From NCBI GenBank assembly GCA_003510325.1, contig DONB01000002.1, positions 10,116 through 20,265 of the forward strand: a stretch of DNA of 10,150 nucleotides, in the 5' to 3' direction. Shown here piece by piece: positions 1-8,583 of the stretch. The stretch comes from Thiobacillus sp. (lineage in GTDB: Bacteria > Pseudomonadota > Gammaproteobacteria > Burkholderiales > Thiobacillaceae). Below the pieces are notes generated by a model, which saw only the letters and a program-made list of their open reading frames with translations, made no database searches and had not been told where the DNA came from. The translations under genes and the position numbers were made by a program. Every line of letters starts with the position of its first letter. The first letter of the stretch is position 1.

Positions 1-494
1 GGTGCCGTACAGCGCAGCCATTCGCATACCAGCAAATCCGCTGCCCGCGTCCACTGCGCCACCACCTCCAGCGCGTCGGTCAGGGCATCGTGATCGTGCA
101 ACAGCGGGGTCAGGCTGCCGCGATGGTCGTTGCGTGCGCGTAAAAAGACGGGGAAACGCAAGTCAGCGGGCACCGCCTGTGCAGGCACCACCCGGAAGTT
201 GCAGTACGCCGCCTCACGCAGCCTTGCGTTCAAGGTTTCGCGTTCCGGCACGCCGCCGGGCGGATTGAGAAGACGGCCCTGCCCGCGCTCGGCAAACCAA
301 CGGCTGTAGGTTGTGCGTTCGTTTGGTTCAAGCCGATCCCAGTCGCTCAGGAACGCCGTGCCCCGGAGCGAGCGGAAATCGAAGAGGCTCTCGTAGGGAA
401 CGACCTGCACCTGAGCGGCCAATTGCGGAGCCCAGTCTCGCAGGAACCACTCCAGGGGAAACGTGAATTTGCCCGTGGCGAAATAAGCGAACAT
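1..494 (-). CDS. Unrecognised protein, C-terminus cut by window edge (weak ATP-grasp resemblance)
   Basis: An open frame reads from an ATG at 494 leftward off the window without a stop, giving about 164 residues. It starts MFAYFATGKFTFPLEWFL and contains RLLNPPG near residue 85 and FPVFLRARNDHRGSLTPLL near residues 121-139. GAGGG lies 5 bases before the ATG, which supports this start. There is no signal peptide or membrane segment, so a cytoplasmic protein is expected. The 'lost-N-P' element followed by 'FPVFLR...H.GSLTPLL' reminds me of ATP-grasp-like proteins that carry a nucleotide-binding lysine/arginine strand, but this is only an impression and no catalytic set can be confirmed. It lies 38 bases after the exported-protein gene on the same strand, so co-transcription with that gene and the epimerase is likely. 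I cannot assign a function. Confidence 0.72.
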   Translation of the reverse strand, partial: MFAYFATGKFTFPLEWFLRDWAPQLAAQVQVVPYESLFDFRSLRGTAFLSDWDRLEPNERTTYSRWFAERGQGRLLNPPGGVPERETLNARLREAAYCNFRVVPAQAVPADLRFPVFLRARNDHRGSLTPLLHDHDALTDALEVVAQWTRAADLLVCEWLRCTA

Positions 495-532
495 TGAAAC
501 CCTCGAAGCGAGTTTATAACGCCAGACTCAAT

Positions 533-1513
533 TTATTTCCCCTGAACACGGCTCGATCCCGATCTCTTTGATGTAAAGCTGACCTTGTCGATGCGATGGC
601 CGTCAGGCATGAAAACCGCCCGCTTGAACTCGACCTTGCTGGGGAAGCCGGACTTCAGGTCGATCGTGTAGCGTGATGTGTCGGTGATGTCCGCTTTCAG
701 CTTGGCGAGTTCTTCGGGGGGCGGGCGGTTTTCGCCCATCTTCCGGGCCATCGCGGCAAGAACCTTGGTCATGCTGTCGGGACTGAGCTTCTGGTCGAGT
801 CCGATGGTGGCGATGCCGTGCGTGCGGTCGAGCGAAGTCAGCGAAATCGTCCCCTCGGCCTGGAGGGCTTCGCCGCCAACCGGGTTGGCGAGCGGTGTCT
901 GATAGGTCAGCGGGGCCTGGGTGTCGAGCGACATCCCGAACGGGAACAACAGCAGCAGCACGTCTTTCAGCATCAGGGCTTCCACCCGTTCCCGTCCGGT
1001 GAACATCCCTCGCATCATGTCGCCGACCTGTTTCATTTCCGCAGGTCCGGCGTTTTTTTGCCGGGCGGCCATGGCCAGGATGTGCTCGATCATCTGGTCG
1101 ATTTTGGGCTGGATCTGCTCGTAATTGCGAAGCTGGACAAACTGCCCGTCCGGGGCGAGCTGCAGTTCGAATCGCAGTTCCTTGGCAAGGTCCCATACCC
1201 ACTGCATGTCCTTCTGGGCCAGCGCCTTTGCCTGGGCCGCATCCAGCACGCGGGTGTCGCCGTAGCGCCACTCGAGGACGTAACCGCTAGCCGAGGCTTC
1301 AAGCACCTTGGCGGTGACGGCCGTGATGCTTGCGCCCGACTTGTCCGGCCTGCCCTTGGCCCGTTGCTCCATTTCGCGCCGGTAGTCCCAGCGATAGGTT
1401 TCGCCGGCACGCAGCCCCGGCCGGATGTCCAGCGTGTCCGCTCGCACCGGGCTGCCGGCAAGCATGAACGCCGTGAAAACCCACAGATATGTCATTCGCT
1501 TGCCGATGTTCAT
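533..1513 (-). CDS. Predicted exported protein of unknown function
   Basis: The frame encodes 326 residues from the ATG at 1513. Residues 1-25 form a signal peptide: K5-R6, a hydrophobic stretch of about 15 residues, then a V-R-A cleavage site before D26. The open frame extends a further 31 codons upstream, but AAGGA lies 8 bases before 1513 and the signal peptide begins there, so I chose this start. The mature part begins with a YRWDYRREMEQ segment that looks like a beta-strand-rich outer region. It has a helical middle rich in Met, Gln and Lys (KIDQMIEHILAMAARQKN), a hydrophobic KDVLLLLFPFG patch, and a basic C-terminus. There is no lipobox cysteine, so the protein is probably soluble and periplasmic. 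It lies 53 bases downstream of the epimerase gene and 38 bases upstream of the unknown gene at the left edge. No family recognised; no catalytic motif seen. Confidence 0.8.
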   Translation of the reverse strand: MNIGKRMTYLWVFTAFMLAGSPVRADTLDIRPGLRAGETYRWDYRREMEQRAKGRPDKSGASITAVTAKVLEASASGYVLEWRYGDTRVLDAAQAKALAQKDMQWVWDLAKELRFELQLAPDGQFVQLRNYEQIQPKIDQMIEHILAMAARQKNAGPAEMKQVGDMMRGMFTGRERVEALMLKDVLLLLFPFGMSLDTQAPLTYQTPLANPVGGEALQAEGTISLTSLDRTHGIATIGLDQKLSPDSMTKVLAAMARKMGENRPPPEELAKLKADITDTSRYTIDLKSGFPSKVEFKRAVFMPDGHRIDKVSFTSKRSGSSRVQGK

Positions 1514-1566
1514 GCGTACGATCCTTGGGGTTGGAAGAAAAAGGCAGGGGCAAAATGCGTGTGCGC

Positions 1567-2577
1567 TCAGTCCAGCCGCTTGTACGTCCGATACCACTCC
1601 ACCCATTTCCCGATCCCGTATTCCAGCGATGTCGCTGGCTTGAAGCCGGTGTCGCGAATGAGGTCGTCCACATCGGCGTAGGTCGCCTGCACGTCGCCGT
1701 CCTGCATCGGCAGGAAATTCTTCTTAGCGGTCTGGCCGAGCGCGGCTTCGATGGTGCCGATGAAGTCCATCAGCTGGACCGGAGTGTGGTTGCCGATGTT
1801 GTAGAGGCGGTAGGGGGCGTGGCTGCTGGCGGGGTCGGGGTTGTCGTGATCGAAGTCAGGGTTGGGCTGCGGGATGCGGTCGAGCACCTTGACGGTGCCG
1901 TCGGCGATGTCGTCGATGTAGGTGAAGTCGCGCATCATGTCGCCGTGGTTGAAGACGTCGATGGTGCGGTTTTCCAGGATGGCAGAGGTGAACAGCCACG
2001 GCGACATGTCGGGCCGGCCCCACGGGCCGTAGACGGTGAAGTAACGCAGCCCGGTGGTCGGCAGGCCGTAGAGGTGCGAGTAGGTGTGCGCCATCAGCTC
2101 GTTGGCCTTCTTGCTGGCGGCGTACAGGCTCACCGGGTGGTTGACCGGGTCGTGGGTGGAGAACGGGATCTTGGTGTTTGCGCCGTAGACGCTGGACGAG
2201 CTGGCGTAGACGAAGTGCTTGACGCCGTGGTGGCGGCAGCCTTCGAGCAGGTTGGCGAAGCCGACGATATTCGACTGCACGTAGGCGTGCGGATTCTTCA
2301 GCGAGTAGCGCACGCCGGCCTGCGCGGCGAGGTTGATGACGGCGTCGAAGTGACCCTTCTCGAACAGGTCCTCCATCACCATGCGGTCGGAGATATCGTC
2401 CTTGAGGAAGCGGAAGTTGGACCAGGGCTTGAGCTGTTCCAGCCGCGCCAGTTTGAGGGCCGGATCGTAGTAGTCGTTGAGGCTGTCGATGCCGACGACC
2501 TCGTCGCCGCGCTTCAACAGGATTTGCGCGACGTGCATGCCGATAAAACCGGCGGCACCCGTAACAAGAACTTTCAT
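1567..2577 (-). CDS. UDP-glucuronate 4-epimerase-type NAD-dependent sugar nucleotide epimerase
   Basis: This 336-residue extended short-chain dehydrogenase/reductase most likely interconverts UDP-glucuronate and UDP-galacturonate in the cytoplasm, supplying acidic sugar for surface polysaccharide. The Rossmann motif GAAGFIG is at residues 7-13. SLNDYYD (32-38), typical of the UDP-glucuronate epimerase branch, follows beta-strand 2. The catalytic set is SSSSVYG (126-132) and Y152-x-x-x-K156, and the substrate loop RYFTVYGPWGRPDM is intact. The length is normal for this branch. ATG 2577 is chosen because GGAG lies 5 bases upstream and the family begins at MKVLVTG; the open frame continues upstream to 2628 without support. 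It is the second position of a minus-strand cluster, directly after a truncated epimerase-like start (2594-2686), and is followed by an exported protein gene. Substrate assignment rests on overall similarity; a related UDP-sugar 4-epimerase is possible. Confidence 0.93.
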   Translation of the reverse strand: MKVLVTGAAGFIGMHVAQILLKRGDEVVGIDSLNDYYDPALKLARLEQLKPWSNFRFLKDDISDRMVMEDLFEKGHFDAVINLAAQAGVRYSLKNPHAYVQSNIVGFANLLEGCRHHGVKHFVYASSSSVYGANTKIPFSTHDPVNHPVSLYAASKKANELMAHTYSHLYGLPTTGLRYFTVYGPWGRPDMSPWLFTSAILENRTIDVFNHGDMMRDFTYIDDIADGTVKVLDRIPQPNPDFDHDNPDPASSHAPYRLYNIGNHTPVQLMDFIGTIEAALGQTAKKNFLPMQDGDVQATYADVDDLIRDTGFKPATSLEYGIGKWVEWYRTYKRLD

Positions 2578-2593
2578 GAGGTCTCCGCCGGTT

Positions 2594-2686
2594 TCAGGGA
2601 AGGCTGACGTGCGCCAAGCGTACGTCAAGTGGGCAGCGCGTACAGCCGGAGCTAAAACCGGCGGCGCCGGTGAGCAGGATTTTCAT
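2594..2686 (-). pseudogene. Remnant 5' end of a second epimerase gene (30-codon open frame)
   Basis: The sequence GGAGGAGAAAAA directly precedes an ATG at 2686, an excellent ribosome binding site. The first 11 codons read MKILLTGAAGF, the nucleotide-binding start of an extended SDR epimerase. The reading then departs into SSGCTRCPLDVRL and stops at 2594. The intact epimerase just downstream begins MKVLVTGAAGF. Over these 33 bases the two copies differ at 7 positions. All 7 are synonymous third-base changes or cause Val to Ile or Val to Leu. That pattern suggests the remnant was once coding and is a divergent paralogue, not a fresh duplicate. The Rossmann motif breaks after GAAGF, so no enzyme can result. 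It ends 16 bases before the intact gene's ATG, so it may still act as a translated leader. The alternative is an originally short upstream ORF that resembles an SDR start by chance, which I think is less likely. Confidence 0.62.
2605..2627. repeat. Inverted repeat in the leader of the epimerase gene
   Basis: TGACGTGCG (2605-2613) and CGTACGTCA (2619-2627) form a dyad with one mismatch around the 5-base spacer CCAAG. It lies 28 bases before the epimerase ATG, inside the 30-codon remnant. It could be a protein-binding dyad, a weak RNA hairpin or chance; no regulator can be named. Confidence 0.35.
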
Positions 2687-2710
2687 TTTTTCTCCTCCAG
2701 GGTCGCATCG

Positions 2711-2740
2711 ATTCTAGCACCGGCGCACGCCGGCCGATGA
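2711..2740 (-). promoter_or_regulatory. Possible minus-strand promoter for the epimerase cluster
   Basis: On the minus strand TAGAAT (complement of 2711-2716) is a close match to a -10 box, about 25 bases before the ATG at 2686. The upstream hexamer at normal spacing does not resemble TTGACA. The spacer holds a perfect palindrome, CCGGCG (2720-2725) and CGCCGG (2728-2733), which could be an operator or only GC-rich sequence. This is the only good -10 candidate in the 121-bp divergent gap between this cluster and waaA. Confidence 0.35.
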
Positions 2741-2795
2741 CGTGCGGTTTGGGCGTTGATGCCGCCAGCGGGGGCACAAGCGCCGCGCCCTCCCT

Positions 2796-2801
2796 TACAA
2801 T
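2796..2801 (+). promoter_or_regulatory. -10 box directly upstream of waaA (possibly leaderless)
   Basis: TACAAT ends 6 bases before the waaA ATG at 2808. Transcription from it would begin at or within a base or two of the start codon, so the mRNA would have little or no leader. This fits the absence of any Shine-Dalgarno sequence before that ATG. No convincing -35 box is seen near 2773-2778. Confidence 0.4.
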
Positions 2802-2807
2802 CCGGCG

Positions 2808-4118
2808 ATGCTCACTCCACGCCTCGTTCTCGACTGGACGCTGTACCGGCTGACCCTGCTGCTGGCCGCGCCGCTGATCCCGCTGCGTCTGCTGTGGCGC
2901 GGGCGGCGCGAGCGCGGCTACTGGCGGCACTGGGGCGAGCGGCTGGGAACGGGCGCGGAGCCGGGCGGCGCATTGTGGATCCATGCGGTGTCGGTCGGCG
3001 AGATGCGCGCGGCGCAGCCGCTGATCGCCGCATTGCGCGATGCGCATCCCGATGTCCCCGTGCTGCTGACTTGCATGACGCCGACCGGGCGCGCCACCGC
3101 CGAATCCCTGTACGGCGACTTCGCGACCATCGTCTATCTGCCTTACGACTATGCCGGGCTGGTGCGGCGCTTTCTGCGCCGCGCCCGGCCGTGCGTCGGC
3201 ATCCTGATGGAAACCGAGCTGTGGCCCAATCTCATCCGCGCCGCCGCACAGGCAGGCGTGCCGTTGGTGCTGGCGAACGCGCGTCTGTCGAAACGTTCGG
3301 CGCGCGGCTATGCGCGGCTGCCGGCGCTTACACGGGCGTCCCTGCAGCGGATCGGCAGCGTCGCCGCGCAGAGCGAAGCGGATGCCGCGCGCCTGCTCAA
3401 GCTGGGCGCGGCGTCGGTTCACGTCACCGGCAACCTCAAGTTCGACATCGCGCCGCCGGCCGATCAGCTCGAGCGTGGCACGGCCTGGAAAACAAAATGG
3501 GGACAGCGTCCGGTGCTGCTGGCAGCGAGCACGCGCGAAGGCGAGGAAGTCCCGCTGTTGCGCGCCTTCGCCGAGGCCGCGCCGAGCGACGTGCTGCTGC
3601 TGCTGGTGCCGCGCCATCCGCAGCGTTTCGACGACGTGGCGGCATTGGTCGAATCGGCGGGCCTGGCGTACCAGCGCCGCAGCGTTCTGGATGGAGCTGA
3701 ATTGAATACGGGTACGCGGGTGCTGCTGGGCGACAGCCTGGGCGAACTGTTCGCGTATTACGCGGCGTGCGACGTCGCCTTCGTCGGCGGCAGTCTGATG
3801 CCGCTGGGCGGGCAGAACCTGATCGAGGCGGCGAGCGTGGGGCGGCCGGTGCTGGTGGGGCCGCACACCTTCAATTTCGAGGAGGCGACGCGGCGGGCAA
3901 TCGAAGCCGGCGCGGCGCGCCGAGTGAAGGACGCCGGCGATCTGCTGGCGAATGCGCTAATGCTGCTGAACGACGATGCGGCACGCGCTCGCATGGGCGA
4001 GGCCGGCCTGGACTTCGCCGCGCGCCATCGCGGCGCGGCGGCGCAGGTGGCGCTGCTTATTGCACCGCTGCTGGCGGACGCAGGTGGCGGTCGATCTCGG
4101 CCAGATCCTCGGGGCTGA
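2808..4118 (+). CDS. waaA: 3-deoxy-D-manno-octulosonic acid (KDO) transferase
   Basis: This is a 436-residue GT30-family glycosyltransferase that transfers KDO from CMP-KDO to the lipid A precursor at the inner face of the cytoplasmic membrane. Residues about 8-29 form the N-terminal membrane anchor. Family motifs appear in order: the HWGERLG region with the acceptor-side glutamate (E44), HAVSVGEMRAA (59-69), ETELWPN (135-141), TGNLKFD (207-213), VPRHPQRF (267-274) and the donor-site segment GGSLMPLGGQNLIEAASVGRP (327-347, then VLVGPHTFNFEE). Length is slightly above the roughly 425 of E. coli WaaA. The extra C-terminal tail GGGRSRPDPRG lies in the part that overlaps the end of tolC on the other strand. 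The start is supported by the anchor and by a -10 box just upstream, though no ribosome binding site is visible. It is monocistronic here, divergent from the epimerase cluster. Confidence 0.97.
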   Translation: MLTPRLVLDWTLYRLTLLLAAPLIPLRLLWRGRRERGYWRHWGERLGTGAEPGGALWIHAVSVGEMRAAQPLIAALRDAHPDVPVLLTCMTPTGRATAESLYGDFATIVYLPYDYAGLVRRFLRRARPCVGILMETELWPNLIRAAAQAGVPLVLANARLSKRSARGYARLPALTRASLQRIGSVAAQSEADAARLLKLGAASVHVTGNLKFDIAPPADQLERGTAWKTKWGQRPVLLAASTREGEEVPLLRAFAEAAPSDVLLLLVPRHPQRFDDVAALVESAGLAYQRRSVLDGAELNTGTRVLLGDSLGELFAYYAACDVAFVGGSLMPLGGQNLIEAASVGRPVLVGPHTFNFEEATRRAIEAGAARRVKDAGDLLANALMLLNDDAARARMGEAGLDFAARHRGAAAQVALLIAPLLADAGGGRSRPDPRG

Positions 4119-5373
4119 GGGTGCCGACGGCGGCCTTGAGCGCCAGCGTGGACAGCAGGTAGGCATAACGCGCGGCGGCCAGATCGCGGCTGGCGGACAG
4201 CACCTGCTGTTCGGCATCGAGCACGTCGAGGTTGGTGCGTACGCCGACGTCGAGGCCGAGCTTGGTGGAATCGAGCTGTGCCTTCGTTGAAACAAGGGCC
4301 TGCTCGAGCGCACGCACGCGGGCGACGCCGCTGTTGACGTTGAGCCAGGCCTGACGGGCCTGCAGGCCGGCGTCGCGGGTGGCGACCTCGAGATCCTGGC
4401 GGGCCTTTTCCTGGTTGGCGACGGCTTCGCGCACGCGCGAGCTGGTCAGCCCGCCCTGGTAGATCGGCAGGTTGAGTTCGACGCCGATGCTGGCGGTGCG
4501 GGTGTCCACCTGCTGGGTGCCGAAATTCTGGTTGTTGTTGACGGTGTAGCCGGCCACCGCGTCCACCGTGGGATAGTGGCCGGCGCGGTTGCGGTCGACT
4601 TCCTGATCGGCGATGGCCTTGGCGATGCGCTGGATCTCGGCTTGCAGGTTGCCGTCGGCGGCGCGAGCGGCCCATTCGTCGAGCGTGCCGGCTTCGGCCT
4701 TCAGCAGCTTGTTGTCGACCAGGCTGTCGAGGGTGCCGGCCGGCTTGCCGATGAGTTTTTCCAGCGCACGCAGGCGGATGTTGAGGTTGTTCTGTTCGGC
4801 GATTTCCTGCGCAAGCGCGAGGTCGAAGCGCGCCTGCGCTTCGTGGGTGTCGGTGATGGTGGCGGTGCCGACCTCGAAGTTGCGCTTGGCGGCGGCGAGC
4901 TGTTCGGTGATCGCGGCTTTCTGCGCATTGATGAAGGCGATGTTGTCCTGCGACTCCAGCACGTCGAAATAGGCCTGCGCGACCCGCAGGATCAGATCCT
5001 GGCTGGCCGCCTTCAACTGCATGTCGGCGATCTTTACCTGATTCCTGGATTGTTCGTACTGCACCCAGTTCTGCTTGCGGAACAGCGGCTGCGCACCGGT
5101 GAGCGCGAGGCCGTTGGAATCGTAATCGGCATCGCCGCCCGGCAGGCTGGACTCCGTGCTGTTGTAGCGCACGTTGCCGCTCAGGTTGATGTTGGGCAGC
5201 AGCCCGGCGCGTCCCTGCACCGACTTTTCCTGGCCGGCCTGCCAGGCGGCGCGGGCGGCGGCGTATTGCGCATCGTAGGCCAGCGCGTCGCGGTACACGT
5301 CGGACAGGTTGGTGGCGTGGGCGGCAGGCGCCAGGGCCAGCGTCAGCGCAAGAAACAGGGGCTTGAGTTGCAT
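4057..5373 (-). CDS. tolC: TolC-family outer membrane efflux/secretion channel
   Basis: The protein has 438 residues. It would form the trimeric outer membrane and periplasmic tunnel used by RND efflux pumps or type I secretion systems. A signal peptide occupies residues 1-20, with a hydrophobic LFLALTLALAP core and an A-H-A cleavage site before TNLSDVYRDAL, a typical TolC mature start. Two outer-membrane-efflux (OEP) repeats follow, roughly residues 25-215 and 225-420, rich in Ala/Gln/Leu coiled-coil helices. Strand-like segments include NINLSGNVRYNST, and LPIYQGG is characteristic of the second repeat. It ends with VGTLSPEDLAEID, as in type I secretion TolC proteins. ATG 5373 is preferred over the upstream open frame because the signal peptide begins there. 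It is last in the Pcm-like, rhodanese, tolC set, 25 bases after the rhodanese stop. No pump gene lies within the window, so the partner is unknown. Confidence 0.96.
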   Translation of the reverse strand: MQLKPLFLALTLALAPAAHATNLSDVYRDALAYDAQYAAARAAWQAGQEKSVQGRAGLLPNINLSGNVRYNSTESSLPGGDADYDSNGLALTGAQPLFRKQNWVQYEQSRNQVKIADMQLKAASQDLILRVAQAYFDVLESQDNIAFINAQKAAITEQLAAAKRNFEVGTATITDTHEAQARFDLALAQEIAEQNNLNIRLRALEKLIGKPAGTLDSLVDNKLLKAEAGTLDEWAARAADGNLQAEIQRIAKAIADQEVDRNRAGHYPTVDAVAGYTVNNNQNFGTQQVDTRTASIGVELNLPIYQGGLTSSRVREAVANQEKARQDLEVATRDAGLQARQAWLNVNSGVARVRALEQALVSTKAQLDSTKLGLDVGVRTNLDVLDAEQQVLSASRDLAAARYAYLLSTLALKAAVGTLSPEDLAEIDRHLRPPAAVQ

Positions 5374-5398
5374 GATGGATCCAGTCCTAATGGTTGGT

Positions 5399-5716
5399 TC
5401 AGTAGCGCGGCATGGCCGGATCGACTTCGTCGGCCCAGGCGGCGACGCCGCCCGACAGGTTGATGACGTCGCCGAAGCCCACGCTTTCAAGATAGCGGGC
5501 CGCGTGATAACTGCGAACGCCATGATGACAGATGACCACCGTCTCGGCGTCCTTGTTCAGTTCGGCCAGGCGCGCGGGCAGTTCGCGCATCGGGATCAGG
5601 ACCGCGCCGGGCAGGCGGCACAGGTTCCATTCCCATGGCTCGCGCACGTCGAGCAGCACCGGGGTGTGTCCGGTTTCGATGTGCGCGGCAAGGTCGGTGG
5701 GGCGGAATTGGCGCAT
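5399..5716 (-). CDS. Single-domain rhodanese-like sulfurtransferase
   Basis: This is a 105-residue single rhodanese domain without a signal peptide, so cytoplasmic. The structural motif LLDVREPWEW is at residues 21-30. The active-site loop CHHGVRS is at 63-69, with catalytic Cys63 able to carry a persulfide, and the closing motif LSGGVAAWADEVDP is at 87-100. The CHHGxRS loop is common in small sulfurtransferases of the GlpE/PspE type. The physiological sulfur donor and acceptor cannot be told from the sequence. The start at 5716 places the gene 4 bases after the stop of the Pcm-like gene. No good Shine-Dalgarno is visible, which suggests translational coupling. A start at 5752 would add 12 residues and overlap the upstream gene. 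The next gene is tolC, 25 bases downstream. Confidence 0.93.
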   Translation of the reverse strand: MRQFRPTDLAAHIETGHTPVLLDVREPWEWNLCRLPGAVLIPMRELPARLAELNKDAETVVICHHGVRSYHAARYLESVGFGDVINLSGGVAAWADEVDPAMPRY

Positions 5717-5720
5717 GCGT

Positions 5721-6374
5721 TCAGAATACAAACACGGCAGGATGCGGGGCATTGATCAGCGGCGCCACGCAGGTTTCGAACAGGGTGGTGCTGCGGGTGG
5801 CGCCGGGCGCGGTGCAGGTGATGAGCTGCGCCTGCATCACCGGTGCTTCGCCGGTGATGGCGAACAGTCGTCCGCCAACCTTCAGGCGATGGAGGAGCGC
5901 ATCTGACAGCAGTGGGGTCGAGCCGGTCAGCACGATGACGTCGAAGCCGGCGTCGTCGGGCCAGTCGAGCGCCGCGTCGGCGGTGTGCAGCACCACATTG
6001 TCGAAGCCGTGTGCGCGCAGCTTCTGCGTCGCGGCGGCGGTGAATTCGGGGAAGATGTCGATCGACACCACGCCGGCCGCCCGGGAGGCCAGAAGCGCGG
6101 TGAGGTAGCCGCTGCCGGTGCCGATTTCCAGCACGCGGTCGGTGGCGCGAATGTCGAGCTCCTGGATCGCCCGGGCTTCCAGCTTGGGGGTCCACATGGT
6201 CTGGCCGTGGCCGAGCGGGATTTCCATGTCGACGAAGGCCAGCGTGCGGTGAGCCTCCGGCACGAAATCTTCGCGTCGTACCTTGAACAGCAGGTCCAGC
6301 ACGTCCTGATCCAGCACATCCCAGGGGCGGATCTGCTGTTCCACCATGTTGTAGCGCGCCTGCTCGATGTTCAT
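5721..6374 (-). CDS. Protein-L-isoaspartate O-methyltransferase-like protein (divergent Pcm)
   Basis: This is a 217-residue SAM-dependent methyltransferase of the Pcm family. The classical enzyme methylates isoaspartyl residues in damaged proteins. The SAM-binding motif I, VLEIGTGSGYLTALLA, is at residues 81-96, and the acidic end of strand 2 follows as VVSIDIFPEF. The N-terminal MVEQQIRPWDVLD and FVPEAHR are family-like. Two regions differ from textbook Pcm: the pre-motif GQTISQP is here GQTMWTP (57-63), and the usual V(T/G)AAAP after the third strand is VLTGSTP. Substrate or activity may therefore have changed. ATG 6374 has AAGGG 7 bases upstream. It is the first gene of a tight operon with a rhodanese and tolC, and is transcribed divergently from thiC. 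Certainty is high for the fold, moderate for isoaspartyl repair. Confidence 0.9.
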   Translation of the reverse strand: MNIEQARYNMVEQQIRPWDVLDQDVLDLLFKVRREDFVPEAHRTLAFVDMEIPLGHGQTMWTPKLEARAIQELDIRATDRVLEIGTGSGYLTALLASRAAGVVSIDIFPEFTAAATQKLRAHGFDNVVLHTADAALDWPDDAGFDVIVLTGSTPLLSDALLHRLKVGGRLFAITGEAPVMQAQLITCTAPGATRSTTLFETCVAPLINAPHPAVFVF

Positions 6375-6402
6375 GCGGTGCCCTTGTATATCAATAAGTT
6401 AG

Positions 6403-6432
6403 ATGTGGACTTGCCTTGCAATTATTCCACAT
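6403..6432. repeat. Perfect 7-bp inverted repeat in the divergent pcm-like/thiC promoter region
   Basis: ATGTGGA (6403-6409) and TCCACAT (6426-6432) are perfect reverse complements separated by 16 bases. The dyad lies 28 bases before the Pcm-like ATG and just before the riboswitch, where promoters for both directions should sit. It could be an operator for a dimeric regulator; no known consensus is recognised. The spacer contains TTGCAA (6416-6421), a possible -35 element on either strand. Confidence 0.35.
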
Positions 6433-6444
6433 TTCCGATACCTT

Positions 6445-8547
<2,103 letters not shown>

Positions 8548-8583
8548 CCCCGCGTCTCCTTCAGTACAGAATCGGCTGCTGAT

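Noticed and set aside
495..532. Terminator between the exported-protein gene and the left-edge gene
   Set aside because: Only a 4-bp CTCG/CGAG stem (502-512) with no T tract; it overlaps the ribosome binding site of the next gene.
1514..1606. N-terminal extension of the exported protein to 1606
   Set aside because: It would overlap the end of the epimerase gene and place the signal peptide inside the protein; the ATG at 1513 has a good ribosome binding site.
1489..2607. A 372-codon plus-strand open frame opposite the epimerase gene
   Set aside because: Val/Gly/Asp-rich antisense shadow of the epimerase, which has all its catalytic motifs on the other strand.
2652..3866. A 404-codon minus-strand open frame opposite waaA
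   Set aside because: Gln/Arg/Ala-rich antisense shadow of waaA, without recognisable motifs.
4576..5463. A 295-codon plus-strand open frame opposite tolC
   Set aside because: Antisense shadow of tolC; low-complexity Gly/Val/Leu composition and no plausible start.
8548..8583. Terminator between thiC and the diguanylate cyclase
   Set aside because: No stem-loop with a T tract is present in the 36 bases.
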